A stretch of DNA of 6,033 nt from Candidatus Micrarchaeum sp. Lineage in GTDB: Archaea; SpSt-1190; DYHY01. The notes under the pieces are model-generated. The model searched no databases. It worked only from the letters and a program-made list of their open reading frames with translations, and was not told the DNA's origin. The translations under genes and the position numbers were made by a program. The stretch is from NCBI GenBank assembly GCA_020723935.1, contig DYHY01000026.1, forward strand, positions 1-6,033, given 5' to 3'. Position 1 is the stretch's first letter. Every line of letters begins with the position of its first letter. Shown piece after piece: positions 1 through 5,935 of this stretch.

Positions 1-386
1 ATGCTTATCCCCCCGCCGATGAACACCGCGCGGCCGCCCGTGCAGTCGGCGGACCTGAACGCGAACCTCCCGAGGGGCCCGAGGACGTCCAGCTTCGTCC
101 CGTCCGCGACGTTCCAGAGCGCCTTCGTGAAGCCGCCCTTGGTGCGGAAAGATATCTCGATCGCCGGCCCACCGTCCGGGGGGCTCGCTATCGTGTAGGA
201 TCGCGCGACCCCGAGGCGCGTCCCCTTCTCGGGGAGGTAGATATTCACGAACTGGCCGGGCTCGAAGAGGAAGGGCTTCCCGTCGCAGGCCTCGAGGACC
301 AGTGTCTTCACCGTCGCGCTCTCGACCCGGCTCTGCGCCACCGCGAACTTCCTGACTGACGGGCGGCTTTGGGGCATCTTCTTCAT
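1..386 (-). CDS. FNR-like flavoprotein oxidoreductase, FAD-binding domain (partial, C-terminus off the left edge)
   Basis: Read from ATG at 386-384, this frame stays open to the window edge (128 codons), so the C-terminal part is missing. It matches the FAD-binding beta-barrel of the ferredoxin-NAD(P) reductase superfamily. Residues 43-54 (FEPGQFVNIYLP) are the usual barrel strand. RSYTIASPP at about 62-70 is the flavin-binding RxY(S/T) motif. GGFTKALW at about 83-90 fits the phosphate-binding GxxS/T loop, and GPLGRF at about 102-107 is typical of the barrel end. The last visible residues, FIGGGIS, are the glycine-rich start of the NAD(P)-binding Rossmann domain. Family role: moving electrons between NAD(P)H and a partner such as ferredoxin, a flavin or another subunit. 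The partner cannot be told here. The third codon positions are GC-rich, as in its neighbours. A TATA-like box lies 26 bases before the ATG. An in-frame ATG at 377-375 is a less likely alternative start. The family call is secure; the subfamily is unknown. Confidence 0.85.
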   Translation of the reverse strand, partial: MKKMPQSRPSVRKFAVAQSRVESATVKTLVLEACDGKPFLFEPGQFVNIYLPEKGTRLGVARSYTIASPPDGGPAIEISFRTKGGFTKALWNVADGTKLDVLGPLGRFAFRSADCTGGRAVFIGGGIS

Positions 387-407
387 CGCGGGGGCGTCCC
401 CTTCTTC

Positions 408-419
408 TTTAAAAAATTT
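408..419 (-). promoter_or_regulatory. Archaeal TATA-like box for the FNR-like gene
   Basis: Read on the minus strand the sequence is AAATTTTTTAAA, an A/T run inside GC-rich DNA. Its core TTTTTTAAA centres near 412, about 26 bases before the ATG at 386. That is the normal TATA-to-start-site distance in archaea, so the transcript would begin at or next to the start codon. There is no good Shine-Dalgarno sequence before the ATG, which agrees with a leaderless message. This is inferred from geometry only. Confidence 0.6.
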
Positions 420-462
420 GCACCGCCGGCTGCGCGGGCCCCGCCGCAAGGCTTACCAAAGG

Positions 463-469
463 TTTTAAT
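463..469 (+). promoter_or_regulatory. Archaeal TATA-like box for the radical SAM gene
   Basis: TTTTAAT centres near 466, about 28 bases before the ATG at 494. It is preceded by the A-rich AAAGG, which could act as a BRE-like element. The predicted transcription start is within about two bases of the ATG. The GGAG directly touching the ATG is too close to serve as a ribosome site. The facing promoter of the FNR-like gene lies about 50 bases away on the other strand, so this is a divergent promoter region. Confidence 0.55.
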
Positions 470-493
470 CGTGGCGAGGGGGCGCTGCTGGAG

Positions 494-1958
494 ATGCGCG
501 GCGGGCGGGAAGGGGTGAGGGGCGCGGGTGTCTTCCTCGTCAGGCCGCATTCCGAAGCTTTCGCGGCCTTCCGGGGAATCGGGGGCGTGCAACCACCCAT
601 GAACCTCTTCGGCCTCGCGGCGTTCCTGAGGAAATGGGGATTCTCCGTCCGCGTCCTCGACTTCGAGATGGACGGCTTCTCCGAGGAGGCGTTCCGGGCG
701 CTCCTCGGCAAGGAGAAGCCCATCCTCGTCGGGGTGAGCCTCTCGAGCCTCAACCTCGTGGAGACGAAGAGGATCTGCATGGTCGCCAAGGCGGCAGGGA
801 TCCTGGCCGTCGTCGGCGGGCCCCATCCCACGGCCTATCCGCGGGACTGTCTGAAGTTCACGGGCGCGTGGGCCGCCGTCGTGGGCGAGGGGGAGGAGAC
901 GTTCCTGGAGCTCGCCAAGCTAGCGCGAAGGGGTGGGAAAGGATGGGGCAAGGTCGGGGGGATCTACTATCCGCAAGCGCGCGGGAAAGGGGTGAGATTC
1001 ACCGGAACGCGGCCGCCCATCGAGGACCTGGACAGCCTGCCCTTCCCGGACAGGGGCGCGGAGGAGTTCAGGAAATACAGTGGGAGCCTGCCGCCCGGGA
1101 TAACGAAGAGGACCGCGTACATGATGGCGAGCAGGGGCTGCCCGTATTCGTGCAGCTTCTGCCAGTCGCCCTCGCTCCTGGGCCGTAGGTGGCGGGCGAG
1201 GAGCGTCGGAAGCTTCCTTTCCGAGATGGAGGAAGTGGCGTCTCTCGGATATGGCCACGCGCTCATCGACGACGACATCTTCGGCCTGGACCCGAAGTGG
1301 CTTTCCGCGTTCTGCAGGGGGATGAAGGAGGCGGGCCTCGCGCGCAAAATGACGTGGACAGCCAACTCGCGCGTGGATCTCGTCGACGAGAAGATCCTGA
1401 GGACTATGAAGGATGCCGGCTGCGAGAAGATATGCCTCGGCGTCGAGAGCGGGAGCCAGAGGATCCTTGACGGGATTGGGAAGTGTGTGAAGGTGTGCCA
1501 GATCGAGCAAGCCTTCCGCGCGGCGAGGCGGGCGGGCATCGCCACGCAGGCGTACGCGATCGTCGGGCACATCGGCGAGACCGCCGGCGACATTCGCAAG
1601 ACTGAGGAGCTGCTGACGAGGATCGGCCCAGACTTCATCCACCTCTCCGTCTTCGCGCCGCTCCCCGGCACGCGCGCCTACGACGAGGCGGTTTCCCTCG
1701 GGCTCTACGAGCCGGCGGACAATTTCGCAAGCCACGGCTATTTCCTGAGGGAGGCGCCCTGTGGGAACGGGGTGTTCAGCGCCGAAGAGCTCGTGAAGAT
1801 CAGGGATTCCATCCAGCGGCGCTTCTACCTGCGGCCCGCCTACGTTTTAAGGCGGCTCGCGTCGATAAGGAGCGTGCAGGACGCTCTCTACGACCTGAAG
1901 GGCCTCGCCGCCCTGCTTTTTCCGGCGCGCGGACCGGGAGGGAGGGGCAGGAGGGTAG
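494..1958 (+). CDS. B12-binding-domain radical SAM protein (C-terminal frame disturbed)
   Basis: Residues about 10-140 form a cobalamin-binding Rossmann-like domain: QPPMNLFGLAAFL (33-45), FSVRVLDFEM (50-59), VGGPHPTAYP (107-116) and VVGEGEETF (129-137). Residues about 205-430 are the radical SAM barrel. Its CX3CX2C motif in SRGCPYSCSFCQSP has Cys216, Cys220 and Cys223 to bind the 4Fe-4S cluster that cleaves S-adenosylmethionine. LGVESGSQRIL (315-325) is also typical. Members carry out methylations, ring formation and C-C bond chemistry; the substrate here is unknown. The start is ATG 494, supported by the TATA-like box; GTG at 515 is an alternative. The frame has no stop near the expected C-terminus (about residue 487). 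It continues to TGA 2384-2386, but the 72 codons after 1955 are Pro/Arg-rich out-of-frame translation of the next gene. I end the gene at TAG 1956-1958, which needs a +1 shift in the G-rich tract at 1936-1955. The uninterrupted ORF is 494-2386, 630 codons. Confidence 0.85.
1936..1955 (+). promoter_or_regulatory. G-rich tract: ribosome binding site of the next gene and suspected frameshift site
   Basis: Four G-runs (1936-1938, 1940-1942, 1944-1947, 1953-1955) separated by 1, 1 and 5 bases fit the G3+N1-7 G-quadruplex pattern. The AGGAGGG at 1949-1955 is a strong Shine-Dalgarno sequence, about four bases before the ATG at 1959. TAG at 1956-1958 abuts that ATG. Removing one G in this tract would bring the radical SAM frame onto that TAG. 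Confidence 0.6.
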
Positions 1959-2204
1959 ATGGCGGGAAGCCTGCTGAGGAGGTTCTCCCTCCCGTCCGCG
2001 CTCGTCCTCCTGGGCATCGGGGCATACCTCGTCATGCGGAGGATAGGGCTCCTCCTCATCCTCATAGGCCTGTGGCTCTTCCTCTACGCGCTCTCCGAGA
2101 GGACCCCATCGAAAGCCGACGATTCCACATACTCGATATTGCGGTCCTTCCGCGAGCACGAGGAGGCGCAATGGAAGCTCTTCATATCTTCTCGGCGTTC
2201 CTGA
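1959..2204 (+). CDS. Small two-helix membrane protein (81 aa), unknown function
   Basis: I do not recognise a family. The 81-residue product has a basic N-terminus (residues 1-9, with an Arg-Arg pair), then a hydrophobic stretch at about 11-25 (LPSALVLLGIGAYLV). A short Arg-Arg turn at 27-28 leads to a second hydrophobic stretch at about 30-45. The polar, charged C-terminal tail runs from about 46 to 81. This suggests a hairpin in the membrane with a soluble tail. Coding evidence is a GC-rich third codon position throughout the first 50 codons, a strong AGGAGG ribosome site four bases upstream, and clean hydrophobic segments. The competing radical SAM frame over the same DNA gives only Pro/Arg-rich sequence. 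It starts one base after the likely radical SAM stop (TAG then ATG) and overlaps the next gene by 34 bases, so the three are probably co-transcribed and translationally coupled. Confidence 0.75.
   Translation: MAGSLLRRFSLPSALVLLGIGAYLVMRRIGLLLILIGLWLFLYALSERTPSKADDSTYSILRSFREHEEAQWKLFISSRRS
2162..2166 (+). promoter_or_regulatory. Ribosome binding site for the 71-aa membrane protein
   Basis: GGAGG lies four bases before the ATG at 2171, inside the coding sequence of the preceding gene. It supports an internal start at 2171, so that the 71-aa protein is made separately and not as the tail of a 630-codon fusion. Confidence 0.55.
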
Positions 2205-2386
2205 TAGTCGCATATCTCATCTACGTCCTGACGGGCGAGCCGGGGGCATCCTTCCTGGGGAGCGTCTTCGTCTTCACCCTCGGGGGCGTCAACAGCTCAG
2301 GGAAGGAGAGACGGTCGGCGGGCGATTACGTCGTCCCCGCCCTCGTCCTCTTCGGGACGTTCTACGCGCTTCTCAGGGGGATCTGA
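2171..2386 (+). CDS. Small two-helix membrane protein (71 aa), unknown function
   Basis: I do not recognise a family. The product has a first hydrophobic segment at residues 5-20 (HIFSAFLIVAYLIYVL), then a Gly/Ser-containing stretch with a further hydrophobic patch (about 28-38). A polar loop at about 41-52 (NSSGKERRSAGD) is followed by a final hydrophobic segment at 54-68 (VVPALVLFGTFYALL). Two or possibly three membrane spans are predicted, with almost no soluble part. The ATG at 2171 has GGAGG four bases upstream and lies inside the 3' end of the 81-aa gene (34-base overlap). By chance it shares the reading frame of the radical SAM gene, so automatic gene calling would likely swallow it as residues 560-630 of that protein. 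The change from Pro/Arg-rich sequence to clean hydrophobic segments exactly at this Met argues for an independent gene. It may form a membrane complex with its neighbour; that is inference. Confidence 0.7.
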   Translation: MEALHIFSAFLIVAYLIYVLTGEPGASFLGSVFVFTLGGVNSSGKERRSAGDYVVPALVLFGTFYALLRGI

Positions 2387-2398
2387 GAGGCGGGCGTC

Positions 2399-3814
2399 TC
2401 AGAAGTAGAGCGCTTCTGATGAGTCGGCGCGCCGGTACGCTTTCCTCAGGAACACCAGGCTCACTGGCAGGAGGAACGCGCAGAATGCGGCGAGGCCCGG
2501 GGCGCTCGAAAGGGAGAGGAAGAACGCCACGAGGGAGACGGGGGCTATCAGGGCGAAGTAGAGGAGGAAGTTCTTGGCGTTGTAGAGCAGGATGTTGGGC
2601 GCGAGGCCTCCCAGGAGAGCGGTGATTGCGAGCGAATACGCGCACGTCCCGGCCAAGGCGAAGAGGGCCGCCGCGACGCTTGCGAGGGGCGAGCCGCGGG
2701 CGATTGCGACCGCGAGGAGGAGGAGGGGGGAGAGGGGCGAGAGGAGGAGGTAGCCGAAGACCTTTCCGCGCATGACGTCTGAGGATTTCAGCGGCAGTGT
2801 CGAGCCGTAGGCAGATGCCATGTCGAACTCGGTGAGCCAGTTGTAGATCGAGGAGGAGATCACGCCGAGGAATATCGAGAATATCAGGAGGAAGTCGGCC
2901 GAGGGGATGAACTTCAGGAAGACGGAGAGTATCGCGGAGGTGAGGCCCAGGGGCAGGAGGAGCGTGAAGAGGACCTTGCCGAAGCCCCCCTCGCTCCTGT
3001 AGAGGTCAAGGAGGTCCTTTGCGACGAGGAAGGAGAGGTTCCTCGCGAAGCCCAGGCCGCGGGCCGCCCCCGCGAGGCGCTCCCGGTGCCTCCTTTCGCG
3101 CGCGGCGTAATCGGCTTCCAGGAACGCGACGGAAAGGGCGTAGGGGACGAGGATGAGGAGGGTGGAGAGGACGAACGTGAAGGGATCTTGCCCGAGGAGC
3201 AGGAGGAAGGGAGGAAGGAGTGTCTCGGCAGGGATGCGCAGGGCGACCGCGGCCGCGACGATCACGCCCGGGGCAAGGACGGCCGCAAATTTCCCGAGCC
3301 TCACGTAGATCGTCGAGAGGAGGAAGACGACGGAGAGGCCGAAGAGGAAGGAGAGGGAGAGGGTCAGGAGCACGAGCGGGACCCAGTGCAGGACTATCGG
3401 GTAGAACGCGAGGCTCGCCGCCGCGAAGCCGAGGACGAAGGGGAATACCCAGAGGGCGAGGTAGTAGACGCAATCCTTGACGACGAAGCTTGTCAGGATC
3501 TCGCGCTCGGAGACCGGGAGGCTACGCGACGAGAACGCGACGAGGCTCGCGTGGCCGAACCTCCTGTTGAGGACCTCGCGGCCCAGGAGCCCGAAGGAGC
3601 CGACGGAGGCGCCGAAGAGGAAGAAGGTCGAATGGACGAGGAGGGCGAGAGTGCGGAGGGGCACGATGAGCGAGAGGACGGGGAGGAAGAAGGAGCCGGC
3701 GAAGGAGAACGCTGCGAGGACGAATGGGAAGAGGAGGAACATAGCGCTCCCGAAGAGCGAGGAGTGTATCCGCCACTCCTCCCTCATCATCGCCCGGAAA
3801 AGCTCAAGCGTCAT
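2399..3814 (-). CDS. ABC-2-type transporter permease, large archaeal form (471 aa)
   Basis: A very hydrophobic protein with about 12 likely membrane segments in two sets: roughly residues 22-80, 115-230, 280-325 and 352-455. A charged cytoplasmic stretch at about 233-275 (ADYAARERRHRERLAG, then VAKDLLDLYR) separates the halves. Such linkers and the SxxLPxS(E) loops (SRSLPVSEREI at 97-106, GSTLPLKSSDV at 337-347) are usual in ABC-2 exporters. At 471 residues it is about twice the single-domain ABC-2 size, and the two halves look like an internal duplication. It would form the membrane channel for the ATPase encoded just upstream. The substrate is unknown; related systems export lipids, drugs or peptides. 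The start ATG 3814-3812 has AGGAGG nine bases upstream and lies 22 bases after the ATPase stop, so the two form an operon. The long acidic frame on the opposite strand is its antisense shadow. Confidence 0.85.
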   Translation of the reverse strand: MTLELFRAMMREEWRIHSSLFGSAMFLLFPFVLAAFSFAGSFFLPVLSLIVPLRTLALLVHSTFFLFGASVGSFGLLGREVLNRRFGHASLVAFSSRSLPVSEREILTSFVVKDCVYYLALWVFPFVLGFAAASLAFYPIVLHWVPLVLLTLSLSFLFGLSVVFLLSTIYVRLGKFAAVLAPGVIVAAAVALRIPAETLLPPFLLLLGQDPFTFVLSTLLILVPYALSVAFLEADYAARERRHRERLAGAARGLGFARNLSFLVAKDLLDLYRSEGGFGKVLFTLLLPLGLTSAILSVFLKFIPSADFLLIFSIFLGVISSSIYNWLTEFDMASAYGSTLPLKSSDVMRGKVFGYLLLSPLSPLLLLAVAIARGSPLASVAAALFALAGTCAYSLAITALLGGLAPNILLYNAKNFLLYFALIAPVSLVAFFLSLSSAPGLAAFCAFLLPVSLVFLRKAYRRADSSEALYF

Positions 3815-3823
3815 TCTTTCCGC

Positions 3824-3829
3824 CCTCCT
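3824..3829 (-). promoter_or_regulatory. Ribosome binding site of the permease gene
   Basis: On the minus strand AGGAGG lies nine bases before the permease ATG at 3814 and within the 22-base gap after the ATPase stop. This contrasts with the ATPase gene, which appears leaderless. It supports the permease being translated from within the operon message. Confidence 0.65.
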
Positions 3830-3836
3830 TCCCCCC

Positions 3837-4565
3837 CTATCTGCCCCGCACGGCCCGCATGAAGAACGCAGAGAGCTTCTCGCGCCTCTTCCTCATGTCC
3901 GCAACCCTTCCCTCGCGGATTATCCGTCCCTTCTCTATTATCGCGACGCGCGTGCACAGCTGCTCGGCTATCTCCAGGGCGTGCGTGCAGAAGAAGATCG
4001 TCCCGCCCCGCGCGACATGGTCCTTCATGTAGGCCTTGATCTTCTCCTGTATTATCGGGTCTAGGTTGATGAGGGGCTCGTCAATGAAGGCGACGGCGGG
4101 CTTGTGGAGGAACGCCTGCGCGAACATGAGCTTCTGGCGCGTGCCCTGGGAGAGGTCCTTACAGAGGACCTTCCTGTCTCCGGAGAACTCGAGGAAGTCG
4201 AACCACGCGGTTATGCTCCCCGACACGTCGCCTAGCTTCCTGATCCCGGCAACGAACTCCAAGTATTCCTCGCACGTCAGGAAGGAGGGTGGATTGGCCT
4301 GGTCCGGGATTATGCCCACAAGGGAGCGCACGCCGACAGGGTCCTTGGCCGGATCCATCCCCAGGACCCTGGACGACCCGTCGCTAGGCCTGATCTGCCC
4401 GGTGAGGAGGCGCACTATTGTCGTCTTCCCGCTGCCGTTGGGGCCGAGCAGGCCGAAGAGCTCGCCGGGTGCTACCGAGAACGAGACGCCGCGCACGGCC
4501 TCGACGGGGCCGTAGCTTTTCATCATATTGGACGCAAGAATCGCCGGGGATTTCGCTGTTGGCAT
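3837..4565 (-). CDS. ABC transporter ATP-binding protein (exporter type)
   Basis: A 242-residue ABC ATPase of normal length. It has Walker A GPNGSGKTT (41-49, Lys47), a Q-loop near Gln89 (IIPDQANPPSFLT), signature LSQGTRQKL (138-146), Walker B AVAFIDEP with catalytic Glu163, D-loop NLDP (167-170) and the switch His195 in CTH. It would hydrolyse ATP on the inner face of the membrane to power the permease encoded 22 bases downstream. Two positions differ from the usual exporter pattern: the signature is LSQGT instead of LSGGQ, and the residue before LDP is Asn where Gly is common. LSxG is kept, so activity is plausible. The start ATG 4565-4563 is chosen because a TATA-like box lies about 25 bases upstream. 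The internal Met14 and Met15 sit within the first beta strand region (SNMMKSYGP), so starting there would cut the fold. The substrate cannot be inferred. Confidence 0.92.
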   Translation of the reverse strand: MPTAKSPAILASNMMKSYGPVEAVRGVSFSVAPGELFGLLGPNGSGKTTIVRLLTGQIRPSDGSSRVLGMDPAKDPVGVRSLVGIIPDQANPPSFLTCEEYLEFVAGIRKLGDVSGSITAWFDFLEFSGDRKVLCKDLSQGTRQKLMFAQAFLHKPAVAFIDEPLINLDPIIQEKIKAYMKDHVARGGTIFFCTHALEIAEQLCTRVAIIEKGRIIREGRVADMRKRREKLSAFFMRAVRGR

Positions 4566-4586
4566 CTCGTCGGGACGCGCCGGGCG

Positions 4587-4594
4587 TATTTATT
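4587..4594 (-). promoter_or_regulatory. Archaeal TATA-like box for the ABC exporter operon
   Basis: On the minus strand AATAAATA centres near 4590, about 25-26 bases before the ATPase ATG at 4565. It lies in the 47-base gap after the lipid kinase stop, so the exporter operon probably has its own start instead of depending on readthrough. No strong Shine-Dalgarno sequence precedes the ATG, consistent with a leaderless transcript. Confidence 0.6.
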
Positions 4595-4612
4595 GGTGCT
4601 CCCGCTGCAGGC

Positions 4613-5908
4613 TCACTTGGAGGGCTTGGAAAGCATCCTAACCGCCCCATTCACCCTTCTGACGGAATATTTGTGTATGCCCGTGAGGACCTCGCCGCCG
4701 ACATGGGCGGTCGTCGGGGTCTCAGAGGACCAGGATATTATGGACTCGAAGTGCTGGTAGCTTCCCCGCGCAGCGGGCGGTATCCCCACCTCCTCTGCGG
4801 GCTCTTCCCCTCTGTAGCCGCCGAGAGTGGAATACATATGGACGCCCTTGTCGCGCGTGTGCCGCCCGGCCTTCGCCTTGAGGAGAGTCAGCGGCCCTTG
4901 GGCCTTGGAGGTGGTCCCGTCTAGGATCATCACCTGGGCGTTGTTGAAGGGGTCCGCGCCCGGGAAGCACTGATTTATCGAGCCGAGGCGCGGGACCTGC
5001 CCTGCGTCTAGGCTGTAGAGGCGCGACTTGCCTCTGCCGTCCCCGGCGATCTCGACGGGCTGCCCGTCTATCTCGAGGTTGACTTCGTATGCCTCCTGGC
5101 CAGGTATCTGCAGTAACGCCGCGAGCGGATAGATTAAGCCCTTGAGGTACCCCTTGAACCTGTGCAGGAATGTGTTGTCCACCCTCGCCGCGATGTTCCC
5201 CATGAAGCCGATCCCTGTGTGGGCGTAGGTGAGCCTCTCCTGCAGATCGCCCTCCTTGTCGCTCGTGCCGACGGCAAGGAGGCTCATGTAGGCTGTCTCC
5301 GACTCGTTCGCGACAAGGCCTTCGGCCAGGTTGCGTATGGCGGCACTGGGTGAGCCGCAGCCTATCGCCTTGGCGCCGTCGTTAGCGGTGCCGGAGGCGT
5401 AGGGGAAGAAATACGTTTTCGCGGCGGAGCAGACTGCCTCCTTTACGGGCGAGGGCTTGCTTGCGGCTATCTTCTCGGCCACCTCATCGATGTCCCGGGC
5501 CGTCGCGCCGTATTGGGCGCTGTCGCCTAGGACGTCGGAATATTGGGAAAGGGCTTTGGAGACGACCGCCTTCTGGCCCTCGACCATCCCCTCGAGGACC
5601 TCCCCGGAGGTTCCGTCGCCGCCCATGGCGACGATCACCCGCTTGGAGAATCCGTCCGTGGGAGTCTCCATTATCGAGGACGCGATGCCCTTCGCGTGGC
5701 CCTTTGATTTAGTCTGTATGGGCACGACCGTCGCCCCGACCGCCGAGAAGGCGTGGACGAAGTTGTTGACGTTGTACTCGGAATAGCTCCCCGCCTTCGG
5801 GTTGTAGATGAGATAGATGCTCGTTCCCGCAAGATTCCGCCCCCCGACGGCCTCCCGGACGAGCCTTTCCGCCTTGGCCTTTCCGCGGGAACTCTTTCTT
5901 CCGAACAT
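4613..5908 (-). CDS. Diacylglycerol-kinase-family lipid kinase (YegS/DAGK/LCB5-like), enlarged form
   Basis: Numbering from ATG 5932 (439 codons), the motifs are YNPKAGS (43-49), GGDGTSGEVLEG (104-115), the nucleotide-binding signature of this kinase family, and PYASGTANDGAKAIG (177-191), matching its P-x-GTxND motif. TGIGFMGNIA (239-248) begins the second, beta-rich domain, which ends with EIDGQPVEIAG and HVGGEVL. Members phosphorylate the hydroxyl of a lipid such as diacylglycerol using ATP; the archaeal substrate here is unknown. About 68 residues separate GGDGT and GTAND, well above the roughly 25 usual, so an extra segment is present (about 116-175). Total length also exceeds the usual 300. 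I place the start at ATG 5908 (Met9, 431 codons). The eight codons before it are A/T-ending, unlike the rest of the gene. A TTTATATA box lies about 32 bases upstream of 5908 but only 8 from 5932, and an AGGT stands six bases before 5908. The next gene starts 47 bases after its stop. Confidence 0.87.
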   Translation of the reverse strand: MFGRKSSRGKAKAERLVREAVGGRNLAGTSIYLIYNPKAGSYSEYNVNNFVHAFSAVGATVVPIQTKSKGHAKGIASSIMETPTDGFSKRVIVAMGGDGTSGEVLEGMVEGQKAVVSKALSQYSDVLGDSAQYGATARDIDEVAEKIAASKPSPVKEAVCSAAKTYFFPYASGTANDGAKAIGCGSPSAAIRNLAEGLVANESETAYMSLLAVGTSDKEGDLQERLTYAHTGIGFMGNIAARVDNTFLHRFKGYLKGLIYPLAALLQIPGQEAYEVNLEIDGQPVEIAGDGRGKSRLYSLDAGQVPRLGSINQCFPGADPFNNAQVMILDGTTSKAQGPLTLLKAKAGRHTRDKGVHMYSTLGGYRGEEPAEEVGIPPAARGSYQHFESIISWSSETPTTAHVGGEVLTGIHKYSVRRVNGAVRMLSKPSK

Positions 5909-5935
5909 TTTAGTACCTATTAATGGTTTCATTAC

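Noticed and set aside
1-198. Open frame on the plus strand at the left edge (65 codons)
   Set aside because: It is antisense to the FNR-like domain, whose minus-strand frame has recognisable motifs. The plus product is Pro/Arg/Ser-rich with no motif.
383-831. Two overlapping minus-strand frames of 140-147 codons over the radical SAM start and the intergenic region
   Set aside because: They run across the promoter region and are antisense to the B12-binding domain. Their Arg/Pro/Ala-rich composition is typical of shadow frames in GC-rich DNA.
1956-2170. A genuine 630-residue radical SAM-membrane fusion
   Set aside because: The joining segment is Pro/Arg-rich, while a different frame over the same DNA gives a clear membrane protein with its own ribosome site. 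I keep this only as an alternative to a frame disturbance.
3086-3862. 258-codon plus-strand frame rich in Glu, Gly and Arg
   Set aside because: Antisense of Leu and Val codons (CTC, CTC-rich permease) reads as GAG, which explains the acidic low-complexity sequence. The minus-strand permease is clearly the real gene.
4036-4515. 159-codon plus-strand frame
   Set aside because: It is antisense to the ABC ATPase, which carries all its catalytic motifs on the minus strand.
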